Below the pieces are notes generated by a model that saw nothing but the letters and a program-made list of their open reading frames with translations, made no database searches and was not told the DNA's origin. From Streptomyces venezuelae (GTDB taxonomy: Bacteria; Actinomycetota; Actinomycetes; Streptomycetales; Streptomycetaceae): a stretch of DNA of 64,000 nt. This document shows, piece after piece, positions 8,631 to 17,563 of this stretch (its first letter is position 1; the number at the start of each line of letters is the position of its first letter). The position numbers and the translations under genes are program-made. The stretch covers positions 2,266,001-2,330,000 of the forward strand of contig NZ_CP029190.1 of the NCBI RefSeq assembly GCF_008642295.1, given 5' to 3'.

Positions 8631-8668
8631 GGACGTCCCAGCAGGTCAGAGCGTGGGACGTCCCACGC
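8631..8668. promoter_or_regulatory. Two GGACGTCC palindromes between the HTH pair and the secreted protein gene
   Basis: GGACGTCCCA at 8631-8640 and the perfect 18-bp palindrome GCGTGGGACGTCCCACGC at 8651-8668 share the GGACGTCC core, with centres 25 bp apart. They lie in the 274-bp gap between the divergent genes, about 120-150 bp from each start. They are the obvious candidate operators for the two HTH proteins. Inference from symmetry and position. Confidence 0.6.
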
Positions 8669-8781
8669 TGACCCCTTTTCCCGGCCGCACTGGACGCGAT
8701 CGGCTTTGGCGCAGGAGAGTCGCTGTCGACGCCGGGCCCAACCGCCCGGTCAACGGAGGGAACACGGAGGGAACTGATTTC

Positions 8782-9162
8782 ATGAACCTTCGCAAGCAGT
8801 TCACGGTGGCGGTCGCCACGGCCGTCCTCGGCAGCGGACTCGCGTTCGCCGGGTCCGCCAACGCCGCCGCCCCGTCGCCCACGGCGGCGGAGCAGCGTGT
8901 GGCACACAGCTGCAACTACTACGGCGGCACCGCACTCACGAAGTCGGGCCAGACGGGCTCGGCCGCCGTGCAGCGGATCAAGCAAGTGCAGTGCCTGATC
9001 AACCAGAACACGAGCTACCCAAACTGGCTGGCCGAGGACGGCCAGTTCGGCTCGGCCACCTACAACGCCGTGAAGTCCGTCCAGAGCCACGCCGGCATCT
9101 CCGTCGACGGTGAGGTCGGCACGAACACCTGGGCCAAGCTGCGCGCCGGCGTGTGGTGGTAG
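8782..9162 (+). CDS. Small secreted peptidoglycan-binding-like protein
   Basis: 126 residues. A Sec signal peptide (MNLRKQFTVAVATAVLGSGLAFAGSANAA, likely cleaved after ANA) precedes a single PG_binding_1-like domain ending in VDGEVGTNTWAKLRAG. The ATG at 8782 has GGAGGG 10 nt upstream. Two cysteines (VAHSC, VQCLI) align with those of the sensor domain of the divergent HTH protein and could form a disulphide. No catalytic domain is attached, so it may bind wall peptides or act as a partner or decoy for the membrane sensor. That role is inference. Confidence 0.88.
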   Translation: MNLRKQFTVAVATAVLGSGLAFAGSANAAAPSPTAAEQRVAHSCNYYGGTALTKSGQTGSAAVQRIKQVQCLINQNTSYPNWLAEDGQFGSATYNAVKSVQSHAGISVDGEVGTNTWAKLRAGVWW

Positions 9163-9194
9163 CGGTCCGGCCCTGACCGGCCGGGCGGCTCGAG

Positions 9195-9215
9195 GACCAA
9201 CGACCAACGACCAAC
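9195..9215. repeat. 7-bp tandem repeat, three copies
   Basis: GACCAAC occurs three times head to tail in the gap after the secreted protein gene. Probably replication slippage; no function seen. Confidence 0.7.
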
Positions 9216-9227
9216 GGGGGAAAGACA

Positions 9228-9260
9228 GCGGCCCGGCCTCCCGCCAGGAGGCCGGGCCGC
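9228..9260 (+). terminator. Terminator-like hairpin after the secreted protein gene
   Basis: Perfect 14-bp arms (9228-9241 and 9247-9260) around a 5-nt loop, very GC-rich and without a strong T-run. It lies between convergent genes, so it may serve both. Confidence 0.7.
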
Positions 9261-9362
9261 CACGGCCGGACCGGAGGGCACGGGGGAACGGGGGAACGGA
9301 CCTTCCGGGCACGGCCACGGGGGCCGGACGGCATCGCGCCGTCCGGCCCCTCGATGCAGCTC

Positions 9363-9914
9363 CTAGAGCACGTCCCCGTTCCGCCAGTCGAACCACAGCG
9401 GGCCGGCGGTGTCGGGCAGTGCGGCGCCCTCGGGCACCCACAGGTAGGTGGACCCCTCTTCCTCGGCCAGCCGCTGGGGCCCCTCGGGTGCCAGCGTCCC
9501 GATCCGGCCGCCCCACACGGTCCAGCCCCGCTGCTCGTACAGCGCGGCGCCTTCATCGGAGGCGGACAGCGCGCCGAGCACGTACGCCCGCGCGATCACC
9601 CCTTCGAGCCCGGCCATGACCGCGCTCCCCAGTCCCTGCCGGCGGCAGTCCGCCCGTACGGCCACGGCCTCGACGTATCCGGTGCGCAGGGCCTGACCCC
9701 GGTGGACCACCCGCCGCTGCACCAGGCTGCCGTGGGCGACCAGTTCCCCGTCCTGGTGCACCAGGGCGTGCATCCCGCCGAGCCCGTGCTCGAAGTCCTC
9801 GTCGCAGAAGTCGCCGTCGAAGGCGGCATCGAGCAGGGACCGGATCTCCTTCAGTGCTCGCTCACCCAGTTCCGAGGTGTGCGCGAGCCGTGTCCGTGTC
9901 CGTGTATCGGTCAT
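9363..9914 (-). CDS. AAC(2')-I-like aminoglycoside 2'-N-acetyltransferase (GNAT)
   Basis: 183 residues from ATG 9914 (an upstream in-frame start at 10022 would add an unlikely leader). It resembles mycobacterial AAC(2')-Ic throughout as I remember that sequence: TRLAHTSEL near the start, FEHGLGGMHALV, VQRRVVHRGQALRTGYVEAVAVR (about 75-97) and the C-terminal FDWRNGDVL. The acetyl-CoA loop of the GNAT fold is ADCRRQGLGSAVMAGLE (about 98-114). The family acetylates the 2'-amino group of aminoglycosides, and related chromosomal copies may act on other amino sugars. No aminoglycoside gene is nearby, so an intrinsic or housekeeping role is as likely as resistance. Its promoter region lies back to back with the flavoprotein gene at 9991. 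Confidence 0.82.
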   Translation of the reverse strand: MTDTRTRTRLAHTSELGERALKEIRSLLDAAFDGDFCDEDFEHGLGGMHALVHQDGELVAHGSLVQRRVVHRGQALRTGYVEAVAVRADCRRQGLGSAVMAGLEGVIARAYVLGALSASDEGAALYEQRGWTVWGGRIGTLAPEGPQRLAEEEGSTYLWVPEGAALPDTAGPLWFDWRNGDVL

Positions 9915-9990
9915 ACAACCAGTGTCCACCCGCCAGGAATCGGCTGGCACATTTCTGGCCGCCCGGTCCGGGCGTGGGCAGACTCGCCCC

Positions 9991-10692
9991 ATGTCGCACA
10001 CCACCCAGCAGTGGACGCCCACCCACGGCGAGCCCTACCGCCCCGTCCCCTACCGTCCCGCCCGGATGCCCGCAGGTGAATCCCTCGCCCGGGCCGCCGA
10101 GTTGCGGAAACGCATGGACGAGCGGCGTACCGTACGGCACTTCTCCGCCGACCCCGTGCCCGAGGAGGTGGTCCGGGACGCGATCGCCTGCGCGGCCACC
10201 GCCCCCTCCGGCGCTCATCAGCAACCGTGGACCTTCGTGCTGGTCAAGGACCCGGCGATCCGTGAGCGGATCCGGGCCGCGGCCGAGCAGGAGGAGGAGA
10301 TCTCCTACGAGGGCCGGCTCGGCGACGAATGGCTGGAGGCGCTGCGCCCGCTGGGCACGGACGCGGTCAAGACGCACCTCACCGATGCGCCCGCGCTGAT
10401 CGTGGTCTTCCAGCAGCGCTACTGGCTGGGCCCGGACGGCACCAAGCACAAGCACTACTACGTGGACGAGTCGGTCGGCATCGCGGTCGGCATGCTGCTG
10501 TCCGCCCTCCACCTGTCCGGCCTGGCCGCCCTGGTCCACACCCCGAGCCCGATGCGCTTCCTGGGTCACGTTCTGAACCGCCCGGAGAACGAGAGGGCCT
10601 TCGCCGTGATCCCGGTGGGCTACCCGGCGGAGGACTGCCAGGTGCCCGACCTGGTCCGGAAGTCCCTGGACCAGGTGCTGGTCGAGGTCTAG
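9991..10692 (+). CDS. Iodotyrosine-deiodinase-like nitroreductase-family flavoprotein
   Basis: 233 residues, FMN-dependent nitroreductase fold. The match is to the IYD (iodotyrosine dehalogenase) branch rather than to NfsB types: RRTVRHFSADPVPEEVV, TAPSGAHQQPWTFVLVKDP (about residues 67-87), HYYVDESVGIAVGMLLSALHLSGL, and the C-terminal VPDLVRKSLDQVLVEV. The active-site lid residues known from human IYD (Glu and Tyr of the EEINY motif and a downstream Lys) are all present: EEEISYEGR and DAVKTHL. This suggests binding of a zwitterionic halotyrosine-like substrate. ATG 9991 fits the family N-terminus but has only a weak Shine-Dalgarno. Confidence 0.86.
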   Translation: MSHTTQQWTPTHGEPYRPVPYRPARMPAGESLARAAELRKRMDERRTVRHFSADPVPEEVVRDAIACAATAPSGAHQQPWTFVLVKDPAIRERIRAAAEQEEEISYEGRLGDEWLEALRPLGTDAVKTHLTDAPALIVVFQQRYWLGPDGTKHKHYYVDESVGIAVGMLLSALHLSGLAALVHTPSPMRFLGHVLNRPENERAFAVIPVGYPAEDCQVPDLVRKSLDQVLVEV

Positions 10693-10721
10693 GGGTTGTC
10701 CGGGCCGCCGGGACATGGAAA

Positions 10722-10762
10722 CCGCCCCCGCTCCGGACTTGGGGGTACCGGAACGGGGGCGG
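10722..10762. terminator. Bidirectional terminator hairpin
   Basis: Arms 10722-10736 and 10748-10762 pair except for a 2-nt internal mismatch, with an 11-nt loop. It sits between the convergent flavoprotein and pruA genes. Confidence 0.75.
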
Positions 10763-10781
10763 GGTCATGCGGAGGGCGTGA

Positions 10782-12413
<1,632 letters not shown>

Positions 12414-12434
12414 GGGTCTGACAGCTCCTTGGGC

Positions 12435-13361
12435 CTAGTTCTTGGTGATCATCGAGCGGACGAAGAAGAGCAGGTTGGCCGGCTTCTCCGCCAGGCGGCG
12501 CATGAAGTATCCGTACCAGTCCGTGCCGTACGCGGTGTAGACGCGCATGCGGTGGCCTTCGGCGGCCAGCCGCAGGTGTTCCTCGCTGCGGATGCCGTAG
12601 AGCATCTGGAATTCGTACTCATCCAGTTTGCGCCCGGCCTTGCGGGCGAGCTCCTGGGTGATGGCGATCAGGCGCGGGTCGTGGGACCCGATCATCGGGT
12701 ATCCCCGGCCCTCCATCAAGATCTTCAGGATGCGGACGTAGGCCTTGTCGATCTCGGCCTTGTCCTGGTACGCGACCTCCGCGGGCTCCTTGTAGGCGCC
12801 CTTGACGATCCGGACCCGGCTGCCGGCGTCGGCCAGCCGGCGGGCGTCGGCCTCGGTGCGGAAGAGGTAGGCCTGGATGACGCATCCGGTCTGCGGGAAG
12901 TCCTTCCGCAGTTCGTCGTGGATGGCGAACATCGAGTCGAGGGTGGTGTGGTCCTCGGCGTCCAGCGTGACGGTGGTGCCGATGGCGGCGGCGGCCTCGA
13001 CCACCGGGCGGACGTTGGCCAGCGCCAGCTCGTGGCCGCCGGGCAGCGCCTGGCCGAACATGGAGAGCTTGACCGACATCTCGGCCCTGGTGCCCAGGCC
13101 CAGGTCCTTCAGGCGCTCGATGAGCTCCAGGTAGGCGTCGCGAGCGGCGTAGGACTGCTCCACGGTGGTGATGTCCTCGCCCACCACGTCGAGGGTGACC
13201 TCGAGGCCCTTCTCCGTGAGGTCGGCGACGATCGGGATGACCTGGTCGACCGTCTCACCGGGGATGAACCGGTTCACCACGGGCTTGGTCACCGGGGCGG
13301 CAGAGACGATTCGGCGCATCTTGTCGCTGCGCGAGGCGGCGAGGATCGCGGGACCCAGCAC
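12435..13361 (-). CDS. Proline dehydrogenase (monofunctional, FAD-dependent)
   Basis: 308 residues. It oxidises L-proline to P5C and passes electrons to the quinone pool at the membrane surface. A TIM-barrel PRODH domain is visible, with VTLDAEDHTTLDSM, RIVKGAYKEPAEVAY (substrate/FAD region), MIGSHDPRLI and the C-terminal RVYTAYGTDWYGYFMRRLAEKPAN with its arginine pair. Unlike PutA it is not fused to the P5C dehydrogenase, which is the next gene. GTG 13361 is chosen because GGAGG lies 5 nt upstream; the in-frame TTG at 13373 overlaps that ribosome-binding site. Confidence 0.96.
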   Translation of the reverse strand: MLGPAILAASRSDKMRRIVSAAPVTKPVVNRFIPGETVDQVIPIVADLTEKGLEVTLDVVGEDITTVEQSYAARDAYLELIERLKDLGLGTRAEMSVKLSMFGQALPGGHELALANVRPVVEAAAAIGTTVTLDAEDHTTLDSMFAIHDELRKDFPQTGCVIQAYLFRTEADARRLADAGSRVRIVKGAYKEPAEVAYQDKAEIDKAYVRILKILMEGRGYPMIGSHDPRLIAITQELARKAGRKLDEYEFQMLYGIRSEEHLRLAAEGHRMRVYTAYGTDWYGYFMRRLAEKPANLLFFVRSMITKN

Positions 13362-13412
13362 GGGTACCTCCAACGGGTGGCAGAAAGCTAAGTGAATCCA
13401 CCGTGAAACCTA

Positions 13413-13429
13413 AGGATCGAATCGATCCT
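13413..13429. promoter_or_regulatory. Palindrome between proline dehydrogenase and PucR regulator
   Basis: AGGATCGA, one base, TCGATCCT: a perfect 17-bp palindrome 52 bp upstream of the proline dehydrogenase start and 86 bp from the PucR start. It is a candidate operator for the proline-responsive regulator. Confidence 0.5.
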
Positions 13430-13514
13430 CGGCCATCGACAGCTGTCACGCATCCGTGGCCGGGATCTCATACATATGTCTGAGGCCGCGGGATCCGGGT
13501 GGGAGAATGTGCCC

Positions 13515-14807
13515 GTGAAGGGCGATTACCAGGACCTGGTGGACGAGATCTCGGCGCTGCTGGACGCCCCGGCGACGCTGGAGAACCGGGACTTCCGCCT
13601 GATCGCCTTCGGTGCCCACGACAGCGAGGACGACCTCGCGATGGACCCCGTCCGCACCCGGTCGATCCTCACCCGGCAGTCCACGGCGGCGGTGCGGTCC
13701 TGGTTCGAGGGCTTCGGCATCGCCCGGGCGACCGGGCCGGTCCGGATTCCGGCGGCGCCGGAGGCGGGGGTGAACCGGGGGCGGATCTGTCTGCCGGTGC
13801 GGTTCCGGGGAATCGTCCACGGGTACGTCTGGCTGCTCGACGCGGAGCCCGGGCCCGATCCGGAGCAGCTGGCTGCCGCGATGGAGGTGGCCGAGCGGAT
13901 CGGGCTGCTGCTGGCCGAGGAGGCGAAGGCCGGGGCGGACCTGTCCCGGGAGTTCCGGGCGGCGCTGACCGCGGGGCGGGGCCGGGAGCGGGAGCTGAGG
14001 GTGGCCGCGCTGCGGGCCGCGCTGGGGGCGGGGGCGGACGGGCTGCACGCGGTGGTGTGCGTGGCGCCGTGGACCGGTGATGCCCCGGCGTCCGTGCAGG
14101 GCGCGGCGGCGGTGTGCGTGGCTCCGCTGCGGGCGGCCGGGACGGACGGCGGGCCCGGGTCCGGGGCCGGGGCCGGGGCGGAGCCAGGGGCCGTCGGCGG
14201 GTCCGGGGACGGCGGGGCGGTCCCGGCCCAGCCGGCGCTGGCCGTGCTGGTCCGGCTCCGCTCGGCGGACCTGCTGGCCCCGGCGGTGACCACGGCCGGC
14301 CGCCTGCTGGCGGGAACGGGCGGCCCGGCCGCCGGACCCGGCGCCGGCCCCGTCACCGGGCCCACGACCGGTGCGCCCACCCGTACGCCGGCCCCGGCGG
14401 CCGGGGTCGGACGGCCGGTCCGGGGACTCGCGGAGCTGCCGGAGGCATGGGCGCAGGCGACGGCGGCGGCCCGCGCCGCCCTCGCCCAGCCGAAGCTCGG
14501 CCCGGTGGCCGAGTGGGACCGCATCGGCCCGTACCGGATGCTGGCGGCGCTCACCGCCGATCCGGCGCCGGACCCTGCGGTCAAGGCCCTGCTCGGCCCC
14601 GCCCATCCCGAACTGGCCCGCACGGCCGAGGTGTTCCTGGACTGCGCCGGGCAGGCCGGCCGGGCAGCCGCAGCCCTGGGCATCCACCGCCAGACGCTCT
14701 ACTACCGGCTCTCCCGGGTGGAGCAGCTGACCGGCCTGGACCTGGACGAGGGCGAGGACCGGCTACTGCTGCACATGGCCCTGAAGGCCGCCCGGCTGCC
14801 GGGCTGA
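13515..14807 (+). CDS. PucR-family transcriptional regulator, probably of proline catabolism
   Basis: 430 residues from GTG 13515, which has GGGAG 9 nt upstream; the ATG at 13476 lacks one. The N-terminal part is a GAF-like/PucR sensor region ([28 protein letters not shown]...). The C-terminal HTH_30 is clear: [30 protein letters not shown] (about residues 380-410). Two Gly/Ala/Pro-rich inserts (about 210-235 and 270-300) look like slippage-prone linkers. Divergent from the proline dehydrogenase-pruA operon; PucR-type activators of proline use are known in actinobacteria, so control of that operon is a sound inference. Confidence 0.88.
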   Translation: MKGDYQDLVDEISALLDAPATLENRDFRLIAFGAHDSEDDLAMDPVRTRSILTRQSTAAVRSWFEGFGIARATGPVRIPAAPEAGVNRGRICLPVRFRGIVHGYVWLLDAEPGPDPEQLAAAMEVAERIGLLLAEEAKAGADLSREFRAALTAGRGRERELRVAALRAALGAGADGLHAVVCVAPWTGDAPASVQGAAAVCVAPLRAAGTDGGPGSGAGAGAEPGAVGGSGDGGAVPAQPALAVLVRLRSADLLAPAVTTAGRLLAGTGGPAAGPGAGPVTGPTTGAPTRTPAPAAGVGRPVRGLAELPEAWAQATAAARAALAQPKLGPVAEWDRIGPYRMLAALTADPAPDPAVKALLGPAHPELARTAEVFLDCAGQAGRAAAALGIHRQTLYYRLSRVEQLTGLDLDEGEDRLLLHMALKAARLPG

Positions 14808-15224
14808 ACCGGGCCGCCGGTCTGAGTCGGTCCGCTGGGTTGCATCGGACCGCCGGGCTGCGTCGGACCGCTGCCGGGCCGTCGTGACCAGGGCGTACAC
14901 CCCCAGCACAATCAGTCCGGGCGCCCCGGACGCCGGGTTGAGCACCATCAGCGGCACCCCGATGGCAAGCAGGTACCAGCCCAGCTCGCCCGGCAGCCGG
15001 CCGGTGTCGCGGACGATTCGCGCGCTCAGGGTGCCCAGGGCCAGGAGCCCGAAACCCGCCAGGAAGAACCACAGTTCAGATTCGCGCTGCGCATTCCCGG
15101 TCGCGGCGTCCCAGAAGCCCTCGCGGGCCAGGTCGTCGAAGCTGCGGTAGAGGATCACCGCCACCAGGAAGTGCAGACCGGCCAGTGCGGTCACCAGTCG
15201 GGGAATCCATCGAGCAGATCTCAT
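14763..15224 (-). CDS. DUF6463-like membrane protein
   Basis: 153 residues with four predicted membrane helices ([70 protein letters not shown]) and a polar C-terminal tail of Arg/Ser/Asp repeats. ATG 15224 has GAGGTGG 9 nt upstream and is preferred to TTG 15233. Divergent from a TetR gene with operators between them, so it is probably that regulator's target. Its 3' end overlaps the PucR gene by 45 bp convergently. Function unknown. Confidence 0.8.
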   Translation of the reverse strand: MRSARWIPRLVTALAGLHFLVAVILYRSFDDLAREGFWDAATGNAQRESELWFFLAGFGLLALGTLSARIVRDTGRLPGELGWYLLAIGVPLMVLNPASGAPGLIVLGVYALVTTARQRSDAARRSDATQRTDSDRRPGSARQPGGLQGHVQQ

Positions 15225-15274
15225 CACGGTCAACCACCTCGATTCTCAAGGCACTCAGCGCTCCATACACCGTT

Positions 15275-15303
15275 GTACGGAACGACCGTACAGTACTGTA
15301 CGG
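15275..15303. promoter_or_regulatory. TetR operator overlapping the tetR start
   Basis: CCGTACAGTACTGTACGG (15286-15303) is a perfect 18-bp palindrome ending 2 bp before the ATG at 15306. GTACGG at 15275-15280 pairs with CCGTAC at 15286-15291 as a second overlapping inverted repeat. The location implies autorepression and a very short or absent mRNA leader. Confidence 0.75.
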
Positions 15304-15305
15304 AC

Positions 15306-15932
15306 ATGGCGAGGAAACAACTCACCCCCCAGGACTGGTCGGTTGCGGCGCTGCGCGCGATGGCCCGCGGCGGTGTCGCCGCGGTGTCGGTCAATGCGCT
15401 GGCCGGAGAGCTGGGGGCGACCCGCGGCAGCTTCTACTGGCATTTCAAGGACCGGGACGCCCTGCTGACGGCCGCACTGGAGATGTGGGAGCAGGAGGAC
15501 ACGGACGGCCTGATCCGGGAACTCGGCGGCATCACCGATCCCCGGCAGCGGCTGGCCGCCCTGTTCGCCGCCGCCCTCGGCACGGAGGACATCAGCGGCC
15601 TGGAGCCCGCGATCGTCGCCCACGCCGACCATCCGGCCGTCGCGCCGGTCCTGCGCCGGGTCACCGGGCGCCGGATCGGCTACCTCACCGAGCTCTACGC
15701 GGACCTGGGCCTGGACGCCACCGCCGCCCGGCAGCAGGCGGTGGTCGCCTACGCCGCCTACCTCGGCTGGGTGGAACTGCGCCGGTCGGCCGGCGACCTC
15801 GTGCCCGAGGTCGCCGACGGCGGCCCGGCGGCCGAGGCCGCACTGGACCACCTCATCGCCCAACTGGCCACAGGCCACGGCGGCCCGGCGGGCAGCGCGG
15901 CGGGCGGTCAGCGCGGGCCGGCGCCGGAGTAG
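15306..15932 (+). CDS. TetR-family transcriptional regulator
   Basis: 208 residues. The N-terminal HTH reads SVAALRAMARGGVAAVSVNALAGELGATRGSFYWHFKDRDALLTAALE; GSFYWHFKDRDALL is the usual TetR helix 3 region. The C-terminal ligand domain is Ala-rich. ATG 15306 immediately follows the palindromic operator. Divergent from the DUF6463 gene, its most likely target. The last 25 bp overlap the convergent lipoprotein gene. Confidence 0.92.
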   Translation: MARKQLTPQDWSVAALRAMARGGVAAVSVNALAGELGATRGSFYWHFKDRDALLTAALEMWEQEDTDGLIRELGGITDPRQRLAALFAAALGTEDISGLEPAIVAHADHPAVAPVLRRVTGRRIGYLTELYADLGLDATAARQQAVVAYAAYLGWVELRRSAGDLVPEVADGGPAAEAALDHLIAQLATGHGGPAGSAAGGQRGPAPE

Positions 15933-16825
15933 AACGGGACCGGGGCACCGGAGGCCGCGTCGAGCAGGATCCGACTGCCGAGCGGACGGCTCAGTTCCAC
16001 CGGTACCTCCTCAGTGCGCAGCGCGGCATCGCAGACATCCCCGGACCGGCCGCGGGGACGCGTCCCGGCCGCCAGAACGACGGTGTCGGCGCCTTCCAGG
16101 ACCTCGATCCCGACCTCCTCGCAGCTGCCGCGGGCCGCGATCACGGTGAAGCGGGCGGCCTCGGGCGAGGCGGCGGTGTGGCCGGACAGCGATCCGGAGC
16201 CGTGGGCGTACTCGGAGGCCGGCCCGATCGGTGGTGCGGGCAGCCGGTCGGGGCCGACCGCGACCCGGGCGAGCGGGGTGCCGTACCCCTCCAGCGTGAA
16301 CAACCAGGCCGGCACCCGGGCGGGGCCGCGGCTGGTGTCCAGGGTGAGCTCGCCGAGCCGGGCCGCGGTCACCACCAGGCCGCCGGCCCGGTCGGGGTCC
16401 CGGTCGACAAGGCGGTACGTGTCCGGGGCGGACAGCGGGGTGACGGGCAGGGAACTCCCGTCGGACCAGGTGATCCGGCCGGGCGGGGGCGCCGCCGACG
16501 GCAGCTCGGTCCGCAGCGTGAAGTTCCGCTCCAGGTAGGCGCGCTTGTCCTCGGCGTTGCGGAACGCGCCGTCCGGGACCCGGATCAGGTCCTGGAGCGG
16601 ATGGAAGCCCTCCCTCCACTGCCTGAGGGCCGCCGAGCCCTCCCAGGCGCGGGCCACCTCCGCCATCCGGGCGCGGGAGACGGCCGTGCCACCACCCCCG
16701 CCCCGCCCATCCGAAGACCCCGGCGAACCGGGCTCCGGCGATCCCGGGCCGTCCACCCCTCCGCATCCGGCGGCAGCCACGACCAGTACGGCCAGAACCG
16801 CCGCCGACATCGCTCTCCGTCTCAC
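15908..16825 (-). CDS. Putative secreted lipoprotein, function unknown
   Basis: 305 residues from GTG 16825 (an ATG at 16810 is a good alternative). It has a lipoprotein signal peptide: Arg-rich start, hydrophobic core and lipobox VAAAGC with the lipidated Cys near residue 21. A Gly/Ser/Pro-rich spacer follows. The body contains a repeated beta-strand-like pattern (ITWSDGSSLPVTPLS, VPAWLFTLEGYGTPLARVAV) and two cysteines (GSCEEVG, DVCDAAL). I do not recognise a family. Convergent with the TetR gene. Confidence 0.78.
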   Translation of the reverse strand: MRRRAMSAAVLAVLVVAAAGCGGVDGPGSPEPGSPGSSDGRGGGGGTAVSRARMAEVARAWEGSAALRQWREGFHPLQDLIRVPDGAFRNAEDKRAYLERNFTLRTELPSAAPPPGRITWSDGSSLPVTPLSAPDTYRLVDRDPDRAGGLVVTAARLGELTLDTSRGPARVPAWLFTLEGYGTPLARVAVGPDRLPAPPIGPASEYAHGSGSLSGHTAASPEAARFTVIAARGSCEEVGIEVLEGADTVVLAAGTRPRGRSGDVCDAALRTEEVPVELSRPLGSRILLDAASGAPVPFYSGAGPR

Positions 16826-16894
16826 AACTCCCCCTGGGTCGAGCAGGTTTGGAGCTGTGACGGGCCACGACCGACAGCGGTTCCGCGGCGGCGG

Positions 16895-17473
16895 TCAGCC
16901 CTCGGCGCCCAGCGCGGCCTCGGCCGCCCGCCGCATACCCTCGGTGAACTCCTCGGGAGTGGCGGCCGATTCGGGGTCGAACAGCCACTGGATCATCAGG
17001 CCGTTCAGCAGGGCCTGGTAGAAGGCGCCCAGCGTCCGTACATCGCGCTCGTCCAGCTGCTCTTCGGGGGTGCCGGTCATCATCGCGATCAGCCCGCGCC
17101 GCCCCTCGGCCTGGGAGGCGGCGAGCATCGTACGCAGCTCCGGCACCCGGTCGCGGCTCAGCGCGACCTCGAGGCTGGCGGCCCAGACGGGACCGGAGGC
17201 CTCGTGCTGGGCGAGCACGCCCTCCCACACCCCGCGGAAGCGCTCCAGCGAACCGTCCGCACCCTTCCGGCCGGCCGCGAAGCTCTCGCCCCACTCCTCC
17301 ATGAGGGCGATGAAGGCCTGGGTGAGCAGGGCGTCCTTGGAGCCGTAGTGGTAGCCGATGGAGGCCAGGTTGGCGCCCGAGGCGTTCACGATGTCGCGCG
17401 CGGTGGTCCGCACGAACCCCTTCTCGACCAGGCACTTCTTCGCACCCTCGAGCAGATCTTCCTTGTGTCCCAT
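16895..17473 (-). CDS. TetR-family regulator of the adjacent MFS pump
   Basis: 192 residues. HTH: VEKGFVRTTARDIVNASGANLASIGYHYGSKDALLTQAF. The C-terminal domain resembles TetR_C of drug-efflux repressors. Divergent from the MFS gene at 17564 with two inverted repeats between them, so repression of the pump with release by its substrate is the expected logic. Confidence 0.92.
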   Translation of the reverse strand: MGHKEDLLEGAKKCLVEKGFVRTTARDIVNASGANLASIGYHYGSKDALLTQAFIALMEEWGESFAAGRKGADGSLERFRGVWEGVLAQHEASGPVWAASLEVALSRDRVPELRTMLAASQAEGRRGLIAMMTGTPEEQLDERDVRTLGAFYQALLNGLMIQWLFDPESAATPEEFTEGMRRAAEAALGAEG

Positions 17474-17490
17474 GCCCCCGACTCTATCAA

Positions 17491-17547
17491 GACGACCGTC
17501 TTACACGGCCGTCCCATACAGCCGTCATAGACAAACGTTTATGACGG
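17491..17547. promoter_or_regulatory. TetR operators in the tetR-MFS intergenic region
   Basis: AAGACG-AC-CGTCTT (17491-17504) and CCGTCATA ... TATGACGG (17522-17529 / 17540-17547) are inverted repeats. The second also contains the palindrome AAACGTTT (17533-17540). It lies 17 bp upstream of the MFS ATG, where a bound repressor would block transcription. Confidence 0.65.
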
Positions 17548-17563
17548 TTGTACATTCCTGCTC

